Source: Bradyrhizobium sp. (GTDB lineage: Bacteria; Pseudomonadota; Alphaproteobacteria; Rhizobiales; Xanthobacteraceae). From it: a stretch of DNA of 5,931 nt. Where the stretch lies: positions 1-5,931 of the forward strand of contig JAICIT010000185.1 in assembly GCA_025960445.1 (NCBI GenBank), read 5' to 3'. The notes beneath the pieces were generated by a model that saw only the letters and a program-made list of their open reading frames with translations, was not told where the DNA came from and ran no database searches. Made by a program: the position numbers and the translations under genes. Shown here in pieces: positions 1 through 5,931 of this stretch (the stretch's first letter is position 1; each line of letters starts with the position of its first letter).

Positions 1-429
1 GCGTTGCTCGCCTATGCCGAGCGCCAATCCGCCGCCCGCGCAGACATCGTTGGCACCGTCGGCTACTGCATGAGTGGGCGATATGCGATCAATGCGGCCA
101 CGCATTTCCCGGAACGGGTCAAGGCTGCGGCCTCGATCTACGGAACGCATCTAGCCACCGATGAGCTCGACAGTCCCCATCTGGCTGCCCGAAAGACCAA
201 AGCCGAGCTTTATTTCGGCTGCGCGGAAACTGACATCTACGCGCCCGCCGATATCATCGAGAAGGTGAAGCAGCAAATGAAGGACGATCGCGCCAATGCC
301 GAGGTCGAGATCTATCCCGGCACTCATCACGGCTTCGCATTTCCGAAGCGGCCGGTTTACGATCGCGACGCTGCTGAGCGGCATTGGGAACGGCTGCTGG
401 CGCTCTATCGACGCAACCTCTCCAAATAA
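1..429 (+). CDS. Dienelactone hydrolase family protein, C-terminal part (5' end outside window)
   Basis: The frame is open from base 1 to a TAA at 427-429, so only the last 142 residues are present. They match the C-terminal half of the alpha/beta-hydrolase family COG0412 (PF01738). The nucleophile elbow is GYCMSG with Cys at codon 67-69. The acid is the Asp of GCAETD at codon 232-234, and the catalytic His precedes GF in the motif GTHHGFAFP at codon 328-330. The full Cys-Asp-His triad typical of dienelactone hydrolases is therefore intact. Characterised members open the lactone ring of dienelactones in chloroaromatic breakdown, but many chromosomal homologues have unknown substrates, so none is claimed. 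The protein is probably cytoplasmic, although the N-terminus cannot be seen. It ends 12 bp before lgt on the same strand and may be the first visible gene of that operon. Confidence 0.88.
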   Translation, partial: ALLAYAERQSAARADIVGTVGYCMSGRYAINAATHFPERVKAAASIYGTHLATDELDSPHLAARKTKAELYFGCAETDIYAPADIIEKVKQQMKDDRANAEVEIYPGTHHGFAFPKRPVYDRDAAERHWERLLALYRRNLSK

Positions 430-441
430 GCCGCAGGCTCG

Positions 442-1296
442 ATGCCCTTTCTTTTGATTGCCTTCCCGGTCTTCGATCCCATCGCCATTGCGATCGGACC
501 ATTCGCAATCCGCTGGTACGCGCTGGCCTATATCGGCGGCATCGTGCTGGGCTGGATCTATGCCCGTGCACTAGTCAAGAATCAAAAGCTATGGGGCGGA
601 CCGGCACCGATCACGCTGCCGCAACTGGACGATTTTATCCTCTGGGTCACGCTCGGCATCATCCTTGGCGGCCGCACCGGGTACGTGCTGTTCTACAACC
701 TGCCCTTCTTCCTCGAACACCCGCCGGAAATTTTCGAACTGTGGAAAGGAGGCATGTCCTTCCACGGCGGCTTTCTCGGCTGCGTCGCGGCGGTGATCTT
801 GTTCTGCCGCAAGCACCAGATCCCGATCCTGTCGCTCGGGGACATCACCACCGCGGTCGGACCTATTGGACTGTTTCTCGGTAGGCTCGCTAATTTCGTG
901 AACAGTGAATTGTGGGGCCGGCCGGCCGATCCAGGTTTGCCTTGGGCTATGATATTTCCGAATGGCGGGCCCTTGCCGCGCCATCCGAGCCAGCTCTACG
1001 AAGCCGGGCTTGAGGGCATCGTACTGTTCACGATCCTGGCGGTGATGGTTCGCTTTGGCGCGCTGAAGCGGCCGGGACTGATCCTCGGCAGCTTTATCGC
1101 GTTTTACGGATTGGCCCGCATTACCAGCGAATTCTTCCGCGAGCCCGACCCGCAGCTCGGATTTTTATGGGGCGGATTGACCATGGGCATGCTGCTGTCC
1201 GTGCCGATGGTCATTGCGGGCGCTGTGGTTATGGCGGTGGCGTGGCGTCGCAAGGCGCCGAACTACCACGCGAACCGCGCCGAAAGCACGTTGTGA
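442..1296 (+). CDS. lgt: Lgt, phosphatidylglycerol--prolipoprotein diacylglyceryl transferase
   Basis: This 284-residue inner-membrane enzyme transfers diacylglycerol from phosphatidylglycerol to the lipobox cysteine of prolipoproteins, the first step of lipoprotein maturation. The length is usual for the family. Residues matching those known to matter in E. coli Lgt are visible: Tyr26 in RWYALAY, His108 in MSFHGGFLG, and Arg148, Asn151 and Gly159 in the signature [13 protein letters not shown] (147-159). Arg226 and Glu230 lie in [11 protein letters not shown]. Several hydrophobic segments (about 15-42, 64-86, 108-122, 137-152, 190-207, 211-226, 241-268) fit a multi-pass membrane protein. The ATG at 442 is chosen because it gives the normal N-terminus directly before the first membrane segment; the upstream Shine-Dalgarno (GCAGG) is weak. 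The last 4 bases overlap the next gene. A lipoprotein gene, a possible substrate, lies about 2 kb downstream. Confidence 0.97.
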   Translation: MPFLLIAFPVFDPIAIAIGPFAIRWYALAYIGGIVLGWIYARALVKNQKLWGGPAPITLPQLDDFILWVTLGIILGGRTGYVLFYNLPFFLEHPPEIFELWKGGMSFHGGFLGCVAAVILFCRKHQIPILSLGDITTAVGPIGLFLGRLANFVNSELWGRPADPGLPWAMIFPNGGPLPRHPSQLYEAGLEGIVLFTILAVMVRFGALKRPGLILGSFIAFYGLARITSEFFREPDPQLGFLWGGLTMGMLLSVPMVIAGAVVMAVAWRRKAPNYHANRAESTL

Positions 1297-2420
1297 CCGA
1301 ACATTCGCCGTTGCACTTGGAGATCAAGAATCTGATCAAGGCGTCCGGGCCAATGCCGGTCTGGCGCTACATGGAACTTTGCCTGACGCATCCGAAGTTC
1401 GGCTATTATGTCTCGCGCGATCCTCTCGGGCGCGAAGGCGATTTCACTACCGCACCTGAAGTAAGCCAGATGTTCGGCGAGTTGCTCGGGTTGTGGGCGG
1501 CGTCGGTGTGGAAAGCGATCGGCTCGCCGCCGTTGCTGCGATTGATCGAGCTTGGACCGGGCCGGGGCACCATGATGGCGGATGCGCTGCGCGCGTTGCG
1601 CGTGCTGCCGCCGCTCCACCAGGCGCTGAGCCTCCACCTGATCGAGATCAATCCGGTGCTGCGGCAAAAGCAAGCCTCGATGCTCTCAGGCGTGCGCGAT
1701 ATCAGCTGGCATGACAACATCGACGACATCCCCGACGGGCCGGCGATCATTTTCGCCAACGAATATTTCGACGTGCTGCCCATTCACCAGGCGGTAAAGG
1801 GAGAGACCGGCTGGCACGAGCGCACAGTGGACATCGACGCCAGCGGCCAACTGGTGTTCAGCGCCGCGGCTGAACCTACGCCGCGCTTCGAGGTGCTCTT
1901 GCCCGCGCTGGTACGCGCCGCTCCGGTCGGCGCAGTTTTCGAATGGCGCCCGGATGCCGAGATCATGAAGATCGCGGCGCGCGTTCGCGATCAGGACGGC
2001 GCCGCGCTGATCATCGATTATGGCCACATCCGCAGCGATGCCGGTGATACGTTTCAGGCCATCGCCCGCCACAGCTTCGCCGATCCTCTCAAGGCCCCGG
2101 GCGAGGCGGACGTTACCGCTCACGTCGATTTCCAGGCACTGGCGCGCGCGGCGGAGGATCTCGGAGCGCGCGCGCACGGACCGGTGCCACAGGGCGACTT
2201 TCTGAAACGGCTTGGAATCGAGACCCGCGCGGCAAGCCTGATGGCAAAGGCCAGCCACGAGGCTTCAGACGACATCGCAAGCGCGCTGAAGCGGCTGATT
2301 GGCGGCGGCAGAGGCGGCATGGGATCGATGTTCAAGGTGCTGGCCGTCTCGGAGCCTCGCCTGACTTCACTGGCGGGATTTGAGGAAGCGCGACCGCACG
2401 ACAGGGCCCAGCTTTCATGA
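1293..2420 (+). CDS. SAM-dependent methyltransferase, MidA/NDUFAF7 family
   Basis: This 375-residue protein is of the COG1565 / PF02636 family. The SAM-binding motif I is clear: [11 protein letters not shown] (84-94). Other family blocks are [21 protein letters not shown] (47-67, given in part), ANEYFDVLP (155-163), IIDYGH (240-245), DVTAHVDF (273-280) and MGSMFKVL (343-350). The mitochondrial relative NDUFAF7 dimethylates an arginine of the 49-kDa subunit of respiratory complex I and is needed for its assembly. By homology, the bacterial protein may modify NuoD, but this is inference. I place the start at GTG 1293, whose GTGA overlaps the lgt TGA stop. An ATG at 1167 in the same frame would add 42 residues of Gly/Arg-rich sequence lying entirely within lgt, which do not look like the family. 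The start of the next gene overlaps its stop, so it is probably translationally coupled at both ends. Confidence 0.92.
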   Translation: MTEHSPLHLEIKNLIKASGPMPVWRYMELCLTHPKFGYYVSRDPLGREGDFTTAPEVSQMFGELLGLWAASVWKAIGSPPLLRLIELGPGRGTMMADALRALRVLPPLHQALSLHLIEINPVLRQKQASMLSGVRDISWHDNIDDIPDGPAIIFANEYFDVLPIHQAVKGETGWHERTVDIDASGQLVFSAAAEPTPRFEVLLPALVRAAPVGAVFEWRPDAEIMKIAARVRDQDGAALIIDYGHIRSDAGDTFQAIARHSFADPLKAPGEADVTAHVDFQALARAAEDLGARAHGPVPQGDFLKRLGIETRAASLMAKASHEASDDIASALKRLIGGGRGGMGSMFKVLAVSEPRLTSLAGFEEARPHDRAQLS

Positions 2421-3187
2421 TGCTCGCTTCACCGCTGCTTTCGGCCATTCCCGGCGTGCGTCATGCGTTCTTCACCCGCGAGGGCGGCGTATCGCGTGGC
2501 CTGTATGGCAGCCTCAATGGCGGCCTTGGTTCAGACGACGATCCCGCCAACGTCGCGGAAAATCGCCGGCGCATGTCGGAGCATATGGGCGTGATGCCCT
2601 CGCGTTTTCTCAGCGCGTGGCAGATCCATTCGCCAGATGCCGTGGTGGTGTCGACGCCTTGGGAAGCCGCCTCGCGGCCGCGCGCGGATGCCATCATCAC
2701 ACGGGCCGAAGGACTCGCGATCGGCGTCACCGCCGCCGATTGCGGTCCGATCCTGTTTGTCGATCCGAACGCACGCGTGGTTGCAGCCGCGCATGCCGGC
2801 TGGAAGGGCGCGTTGACTGGCATCGTGGAATCGACGGTCGACACGATGGTGAAACTCGGGGCCGAACGAACCGGCATCGTGGCGGCGATCGGCCCGTTGA
2901 TCCGCCAGCATTCGTATGAAGTTGGCGGCGAATTTGTCGAGCGGTTCATCGAGGCCGACGCCGAGAACAGTCTGTTCTTTATCCCGTCTGCCCGAGAGGG
3001 CCATGCCATGTTCGATCTTGCCGGTTTCATTCGGATGCGCCTCGAACGCGCCGGCGTCCCGATGATCGACGATCTCGGCGTCGATACCTATTCCGACGAG
3101 CGCTTCTACAGTTACCGCCGCTCGGTGCATCGCAACGAGCCAGACTACGGCCGACACGTGCACGCGATCGCGCTGGAGCACGGATAA
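2417..3187 (+). CDS. pgeF: PgeF/YfiH-family polyphenol oxidase / purine nucleoside phosphorylase-like protein
   Basis: This 256-residue protein is of the Cu-oxidase_4 / laccase-domain family (PF02578, COG1496), and its length is normal. The three metal-binding residues expected for the family are present: His71 in QIHSPDA, Cys109 in TAADCGP, and His126 in AAAHAGWKG. Family blocks are FFTREGGVSRGLYGSLN (18-34), ADAII (90-94), IGP (158-160), and the C-terminal TYSDERFYSYRRS (224-236) with GRHVHAIAL (245-253). E. coli PgeF is described as a peptidoglycan editing factor, and other homologues (bacterial YlmD-type, mammalian LACC1) act on purine nucleosides. The activity here cannot be decided from sequence. 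The ATG at 2417 overlaps the methyltransferase stop (ATGA). A second ATG at 2420 would remove only one residue. It is last in the tight lgt cluster. Confidence 0.93.
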   Translation: MMLASPLLSAIPGVRHAFFTREGGVSRGLYGSLNGGLGSDDDPANVAENRRRMSEHMGVMPSRFLSAWQIHSPDAVVVSTPWEAASRPRADAIITRAEGLAIGVTAADCGPILFVDPNARVVAAAHAGWKGALTGIVESTVDTMVKLGAERTGIVAAIGPLIRQHSYEVGGEFVERFIEADAENSLFFIPSAREGHAMFDLAGFIRMRLERAGVPMIDDLGVDTYSDERFYSYRRSVHRNEPDYGRHVHAIALEHG

Positions 3188-3245
3188 GTTTTCAAAACAG
3201 CCCGAAAGAACGATGCACCGTCGAAGCTCGCCTCTGCCCTAGACC

Positions 3246-3260
3246 TTAACGCATTTTAAC
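3246..3260. promoter_or_regulatory. Direct TTAAC repeat upstream of the lipoprotein gene (possible regulator site)
   Basis: Two copies of TTAAC, at 3246-3250 and 3256-3260, are spaced exactly 10 bases start to start, about one helical turn. They lie 18-33 bases before the lipoprotein start in the AT-richest part of the 91-bp gap 3188-3278. The pattern resembles, but does not match, the alphaproteobacterial CtrA site (TTAA, seven bases, TTAAC), because the spacer here is six. No convincing -35/-10 pair was found in this gap. The rest of the gap holds only an 11-base palindrome, GTTTTCAAAAC (3188-3198), too tight to be a terminator. Confidence 0.2.
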
Positions 3261-3278
3261 GATATCGCTCGGGGTACG

Positions 3279-3911
3279 ATGAGAGACGCTATGACCCCTC
3301 CCCGCCCTTTTGCAAATATCCCGGCTCGCATTGCGGCTGCTGCCCTCCTCGTGACTGTGGCGATCGGACTCGGCGGCTGTGCCGGCGGCGGAGCGGGCAA
3401 CGGCGCTTTTGCCATGGCGGCCGCCGGACCGGGCGCCACGATCAGTTTTGAATCGATTGACGGCCCACCTCCGCAAATATTCGATCGCATGGTGAACGTG
3501 CTCGACAGTGAATCCAAGCTTCGCAGCCTGTCGATTGTGTCGCGTGAGGCCCCGGCGAATTATCGGGTGCGAAGCTATCTCTCCGCTCAGGTCAATCACG
3601 GCCGCGCTGTGATCGCGTGGGTTTGGGACGTTTATGACCGTGAGCAGCAGCGGGCGCTGCGGCTCAGTGGCGAGGAAGCTGCCGGCAAGGCGGGACGTGA
3701 CGCCTGGGGCGCCGCCGACGACCTTACTCTTCGGAAAATCGCCCAAGCGGGGTTGAGCGGCCTCAACGCAATGGTCAACGGCGCGGGACCTTCGGATATG
3801 CCGACCCAAGTCCCATCAGGCAAACGGGAGCCGACAGTGGCGAGCGCCGATCACGCCTCTCCCGGCCAAGGCCAATTCAGCGTCAGCGCGCTCGCCTACA
3901 CCGCCGATTAA
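3279..3911 (+). CDS. Predicted lipoprotein of unknown function
   Basis: This 210-residue protein has a typical lipoprotein signal. It has a basic N-region, a hydrophobic stretch (about 18-32) and a lipobox LGGC with the lipidated Cys at residue 34. Residue +2 is Ala rather than Asp, which in proteobacteria favours outer-membrane sorting. A Gly/Ala-rich linker (35-52) follows. The globular part (about 53-168) carries YRVRSYLSA (95-103), VIAWVWDVYD (111-120) and a helical stretch ending LRKIAQAGLSGLNAMV (151-166). The tail (169-210) is Pro/Ser/Gly-rich and probably disordered. I do not recognise the family and assign no function. ATG 3279 is preceded by GGGG at a spacing of 4 bases; ATG 3291 is an alternative that keeps the whole signal peptide. 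The gene follows the lgt cluster by 91 bp and ends at a strong terminator. Confidence 0.82.
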   Translation: MRDAMTPPRPFANIPARIAAAALLVTVAIGLGGCAGGGAGNGAFAMAAAGPGATISFESIDGPPPQIFDRMVNVLDSESKLRSLSIVSREAPANYRVRSYLSAQVNHGRAVIAWVWDVYDREQQRALRLSGEEAAGKAGRDAWGAADDLTLRKIAQAGLSGLNAMVNGAGPSDMPTQVPSGKREPTVASADHASPGQGQFSVSALAYTAD

Positions 3912-3942
3912 GCAAAAACGCCCGAATGCAGGGCATTTTTGC
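3912..3942 (+). terminator. Rho-independent terminator after the lipoprotein gene
   Basis: The hairpin begins on the base after the TAA stop. The left arm (3912-3923) is GCAAAAACGCCC, the loop GAATGCA (3924-3930), and the right arm (3931-3942) GGGCATTTTTGC. This is a 12-bp stem with one A-C mismatch, with a GC core next to the loop and an A-tract/T-tract at its base. The T-run 3936-3940 follows the GGGC core directly, the expected form of an intrinsic terminator. It separates the lipoprotein gene from prs. Confidence 0.8.
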
Positions 3943-4007
3943 CGGGAAAACGGGGGTGGCGGGTTGCCAGCCAAGGTAGCTCCTTGATATCACCTCGCCG
4001 TCCAACA

Positions 4008-4037
4008 TTGCCGGTTTCGTGGGTGTCCCGATATGCT
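4008..4037 (+). promoter_or_regulatory. prs: Possible sigma-70-type promoter for prs
   Basis: TTGCCG (4008-4013) and TATGCT (4032-4037) are separated by 18 bases and could act as -35 and -10 boxes. The preceding terminator at 3912-3942 means prs should have its own promoter in 3943-4074. If this pair is used, transcription would begin near 4044, after the upstream ATG at 4033, which agrees with the start at 4075. Both boxes are imperfect, so the call is weak. Confidence 0.3.
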
Positions 4038-4060
4038 GAACGTAGTCTCCAGCAAGACGC

Positions 4061-4070
4061 GGGGAAAAGA
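4061..4070 (+). promoter_or_regulatory. prs: Ribosome binding site deciding the prs start
   Basis: The purine-rich run GGGGAAAAGA ends 4 bases before ATG 4075. No comparable purine run precedes the in-frame ATG at 4033 (upstream GGTGTCCCGAT). This and the protein length select 4075 as the start. Confidence 0.55.
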
Positions 4071-4074
4071 ATCG

Positions 4075-5028
4075 ATGTCGGCCAAGAACGGCTCCATCAA
4101 GCTGGTTTCCGGCAACTCCAACCCCGCTTTGGCGCAGGCCATTGCCGAAGGACTGGGCCTGCCGCTCACCAAGGCCGTGGTCCGGCGCTTCGCGGACATG
4201 GAGATCTTCGTCGAAATCCAGGAAAACGTGCGCGGCTCGGATGTATTCATCCTGCAGTCGACGTCGTATCCGGCCAACGATCACCTCATGGAATTGCTGA
4301 TCATCACCGACGCGCTGCGGCGGGCGTCGGCGCGTCGCATCACCGCGGTGATCCCTTATTTCGGCTATGCCCGGCAGGATCGCAAATCGGGCTCCCGGAC
4401 GCCGATCTCGGCCAAACTGGTCGCTAACCTGATCACGCATGCCGGCGCCGACCGCGTCATGACTGTCGATCTGCACGCCGCCCAAATCCAGGGCTTCTTC
4501 GATATTCCAACTGACAATCTATTCGCCTCGCCGGTGATGGTGCGCGACATCCGCGAGCGCTTCGACCTCAGCAACGTCATGGTGGTGTCGCCCGACGTCG
4601 GCGGCGTGGTGCGCGCGCGCGGCCTCGCCAAGCGGATCAACACGCCGATGGCGATCATCGACAAACGCCGCGAACGCGCGGGCGAATCCGAAGTCATGAA
4701 CGTGATCGGCGAGGTTGCCGGATACACCTGTATCCTGATCGACGACATCGTGGATTCAGGCGGCACACTGGTGAACGCAGCCGATGCGCTGCTCGCCAAT
4801 GGCGCCAAGGAAGTCTACGCCTACATCACCCATGGAGTACTATCGGGCGGCGCCGCCGCCCGCATCACCACCTCGAAGCTCAAGGAACTTGTGATTACTG
4901 ACTCGATCCTGCCGACCGAAGCGGTTCGCAACGCCAAGAACATCCGCACGCTCTCAATCGCGACATTGATCGCGGAGGCAATCGGCCGCACTGCTTCGGA
5001 AGAGTCGGTATCAAGCCTTTTTGATTAG
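4075..5028 (+). CDS. prs: Ribose-phosphate pyrophosphokinase (PRPP synthetase)
   Basis: This 317-residue cytoplasmic enzyme makes 5-phosphoribosyl 1-pyrophosphate from ribose 5-phosphate and ATP, feeding purine, pyrimidine, histidine, tryptophan and NAD synthesis. The length is close to the 315 residues of E. coli Prs. Visible family blocks are [20 protein letters not shown] (37-56), the flexible catalytic-loop region [10 protein letters not shown] (95-104), the metal-binding motif [15 protein letters not shown] (131-145, His134), SPDVGG (172-177), KRRERAGE (197-204) and the PRPP-binding loop [12 protein letters not shown] (221-232). All key residues appear intact, as expected for a class I allosteric enzyme. 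I start it at ATG 4075. An in-frame ATG at 4033 would add 14 residues not seen in usual Prs proteins and has a poor ribosome binding site. It is convergent with ribH, across a 311-bp repeat-filled gap. Confidence 0.97.
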   Translation: MSAKNGSIKLVSGNSNPALAQAIAEGLGLPLTKAVVRRFADMEIFVEIQENVRGSDVFILQSTSYPANDHLMELLIITDALRRASARRITAVIPYFGYARQDRKSGSRTPISAKLVANLITHAGADRVMTVDLHAAQIQGFFDIPTDNLFASPVMVRDIRERFDLSNVMVVSPDVGGVVRARGLAKRINTPMAIIDKRRERAGESEVMNVIGEVAGYTCILIDDIVDSGGTLVNAADALLANGAKEVYAYITHGVLSGGAAARITTSKLKELVITDSILPTEAVRNAKNIRTLSIATLIAEAIGRTASEESVSSLFD

Positions 5029-5111
5029 GCCACATCCTCTCATTTTTAAACAGGCCAGCACGAGACACACCTGCGCGATCTCGTCCGCGCGCCGCTTCTC
5101 CCGCGTGCGAG

Positions 5112-5126
5112 GCGAGCGAAGCTCGC
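5112..5126. repeat. Short palindrome in the prs-ribH intergenic region
   Basis: GCGAGC, GAA, GCTCGC forms a perfect 6-bp stem with a GAA loop. The same GAA-loop design recurs at 5158-5170 (GGCGC, GAA, GCGCC) inside the larger repeat, so this is probably its left-hand extension. The preceding stretch 5029-5111 after prs shows no gene and no clear terminator with a T-tract. The short ORFs that run through this area are made of repeat sequence. Confidence 0.5.
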
Positions 5127-5136
5127 GCTTTCTCGT

Positions 5137-5286
5137 CCCTCCCACTTGTGGGAGGGTGGCGCGAAGCGCCGGGTTGGGGGCAGCGCATGCAAAAGCGCTA
5201 AACCCCTCGCTTGCGGAAGCGATCCCCCACCCGTCACATCGTTCGCGCCGCTCACGATGTGCCCTCCCTCCCCACGAGTGGGAGGG
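5137..5286. repeat. About 150-bp mosaic of nested palindromes (REP/RIME-like intergenic element)
   Basis: The ends are two near-identical hairpins: CCCTCCCAC, TT, GTGGGAGGG (5137-5156) and CCCTCCCCAC, GA, GTGGGAGGG (5266-5286, one extra C). Inside are GGCGC-GAA-GCGCC (5158-5170), AGCGC/GCGCT (5182-5186, 5195-5199), TCGCTT-GCGG-AAGCGA (5207-5222) and CACATCG/CGATGTG (5235-5241, 5255-5261). GGGTTGGGGG (5171-5180) can pair with CCCCCACCC (5224-5232), so the whole folds into a branched structure. Its halves are roughly inverted copies with different inner hairpins. It encodes no protein. Similar hairpin mosaics are dispersed in rhizobial genomes; membership in a named family is not established here. 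Lying between convergent genes, it may also block read-through from both sides. Confidence 0.75.
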
Positions 5287-5339
5287 ATGAAGACCGGCGA
5301 TGCAGTTTTCACTTCACCCGGTAACAGCGCGCGTAATTC

Positions 5340-5891
5340 TTACACAATACCCGCTGCTACCTGACCGCGCAGCCGCTCGAGGCTGAGCAGTGTGTTGGCG
5401 CAGGCCTCCGCGACCTCGACGCCCTTGATCGCAAAATGTTTGCGAAAGAAATCGAGATGCGCGGCGCTCTCATGGAATTGTTGCGGGGTCAGCACCGCGG
5501 AGAAGATCGGCACCTCGGTGCGCAATTGCACATCCATCAGCGCCTTGATCACGGTGTCGGCGACGAATTCATGCCGATAGATGCCGCCATCGACCACGAG
5601 CCCCGCCGCGACGATTGCGGTGTAACGCCTGGTCTTTGCCAATAGTTGCGCGTGCAGCGGGATTTCGAACGAACCCGGCACCTCAAACAGATCGATTTGC
5701 GCACGCGCAATATGCCGTGCCTCGATCTCCTGCAGGAACGCGATGCGGCATTCCTCCACGACGGCGCGATGCCAGGAGGACTGCACGAATGCGACCCGTT
5801 GCGATTTTGAAAATCGCGGATGCGCCGGTGCAGGCGGACGATCGATGGTTTGAGCGTTTGCTTCGGAAGTCTCTAATAACATCTGATTCAT
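5340..5891 (-). CDS. ribH: 6,7-dimethyl-8-ribityllumazine synthase, type II (RibH2-like)
   Basis: This 183-residue enzyme condenses 5-amino-6-ribitylaminouracil with 3,4-dihydroxybutanone 4-phosphate, the penultimate step of riboflavin synthesis. Blocks include VAFVQSSWHRAVVEE (33-47), FEVPGSFEIPLHA (69-81), VVDGGIYRHEFVA (99-111) with the catalytic-type His107, and LTPQQFHES (134-142). FVQ-x-x-WH, GGIYRH-x-FVA and FHES-x-x-H-x-DFF closely resemble Brucella/Mesorhizobium RibH2, the decameric form, rather than the icosahedral RibH1. The position of the phosphate-binding Arg of classical enzymes appears to be His145, as in RibH2. The first 27 or so residues, Pro/Ala-rich near 19-25, extend beyond Brucella RibH2. 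ATG 5891 is favoured by AGGA at 5900-5897 on this strand; Met4 is an alternative. Its leader suggests FMN riboswitch control. Confidence 0.94.
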   Translation of the reverse strand: MNQMLLETSEANAQTIDRPPAPAHPRFSKSQRVAFVQSSWHRAVVEECRIAFLQEIEARHIARAQIDLFEVPGSFEIPLHAQLLAKTRRYTAIVAAGLVVDGGIYRHEFVADTVIKALMDVQLRTEVPIFSAVLTPQQFHESAAHLDFFRKHFAIKGVEVAEACANTLLSLERLRGQVAAGIV

Positions 5892-5931
5892 GGCTTTCCT
5901 CTTTCAGGACCAGAATCAGGGCATACGGAAC
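5883..5931 (-). promoter_or_regulatory. ribH: Likely FMN riboswitch expression platform: hairpin hiding the ribH ribosome site and start codon
   Basis: Read on the minus strand, the leader carries GCCCTGATTCTGGT (5922-5909), a segment like the one between the RFN aptamer and ribB in E. coli. Here CTGATTC (5919-5913) pairs perfectly with GAATCAG (5889-5883), which begins with the G of the ATG. The stem can continue with U5912-A5891, GG/CC (5911-5910 with 5893-5892) and TCCT/AGGA (5909-5906 with 5900-5897) around a GAAAG loop. This gives about 14 pairs with a one-base and a three-base bulge, covering the Shine-Dalgarno and AUG. In the usual Gram-negative model, FMN binding frees this strand to shut translation, and without FMN it pairs with the 5' side of the aptamer. 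The aptamer itself would lie beyond 5931 and is not seen. Confidence 0.65.

Noticed and set aside
1167..1292. In-frame ATG at 1167 giving the methyltransferase 42 more residues
   Set aside because: The added sequence lies wholly within lgt, is Gly/Arg/His-rich and does not resemble the family N-terminus; GTG 1293 with the GTGA overlap fits better.
2461..3181. Long minus-strand open frames (189 and 216 codons) opposite pgeF
   Set aside because: They lie opposite a gene with intact family motifs and show no recognisable domains of their own.
3188..3198. GTTTTCAAAAC palindrome right after pgeF as a terminator
   Set aside because: Five pairs with a one-base loop cannot form a stable hairpin, and no GC stem plus T-run follows.
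3985..3992. TGATATCA palindrome upstream of prs as an operator
   Set aside because: An 8-base palindrome is expected by chance, and it matches no regulator site I can name.
4033..4074. In-frame ATG at 4033 extending Prs by 14 residues
   Set aside because: It has no purine-rich ribosome site, gives a longer protein than usual for the family, and may lie upstream of the transcription start; ATG 4075 follows a GGGGAAAAGA run.
3883..4485. Minus-strand open frame of 200 codons across the start of prs
   Set aside because: It is antisense to a clear prs gene and to the terminator, and its His/Arg/Asp-rich translation is typical of a shadow of a high-GC gene.
5021..5364. Open frames of 72-97 codons on both strands across the prs-ribH gap
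   Set aside because: They consist of palindromic repeat sequence, with low-complexity Arg/Pro/Ser-rich translations and no family features.

Overview
The window reads as chromosomal DNA of an alphaproteobacterium in the Rhizobiales, most likely the Bradyrhizobium / Rhodopseudomonas / Afipia group (Nitrobacteraceae). This is inferred from the high G+C content, the type II lumazine synthase (RibH2), the Prs N-terminus beginning MSAKNGSIK, and a hairpin-rich intergenic repeat of a kind common in those genomes. No phage, transposase, CRISPR, tRNA or rRNA gene is visible. Most of the window is ordinary core-genome content.

Left part (1-3187, + strand): four tightly packed genes that look like one transcription unit. 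They are the 3' part of a dienelactone-hydrolase family gene, lgt (prolipoprotein diacylglyceryl transferase), a MidA/NDUFAF7-type SAM-dependent methyltransferase, and a PgeF/YfiH-family multicopper-oxidase-like protein. The dlh-lgt gap is 12 bp. The next two junctions are 4-base stop/start overlaps (GTGA and ATGA), which suggest translational coupling.

Middle (3188-5028, + strand): after a 91-bp gap comes a small predicted lipoprotein of unrecognised family. It is a likely substrate of the Lgt encoded just upstream. It ends in a strong intrinsic terminator. Then comes prs (ribose-phosphate pyrophosphokinase), which therefore probably has its own promoter.

Right part (5029-5931): a 311-bp intergenic region between the convergent prs and ribH genes holds a roughly 150-bp mosaic of nested palindromes, flanked by two near-identical hairpins. 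On the minus strand, ribH encodes a type II lumazine synthase. The 40 bases upstream of its start contain a segment like the one that follows FMN riboswitches in proteobacteria. They can also fold with the start region into a hairpin burying both the Shine-Dalgarno sequence and the AUG. This is probably the translational expression platform of an FMN (RFN) riboswitch whose aptamer lies just outside the window, and it is the most interesting regulatory signal here. Prs and RibH both belong to ribose-phosphate/riboflavin-linked metabolism, but they are convergent and not co-transcribed.
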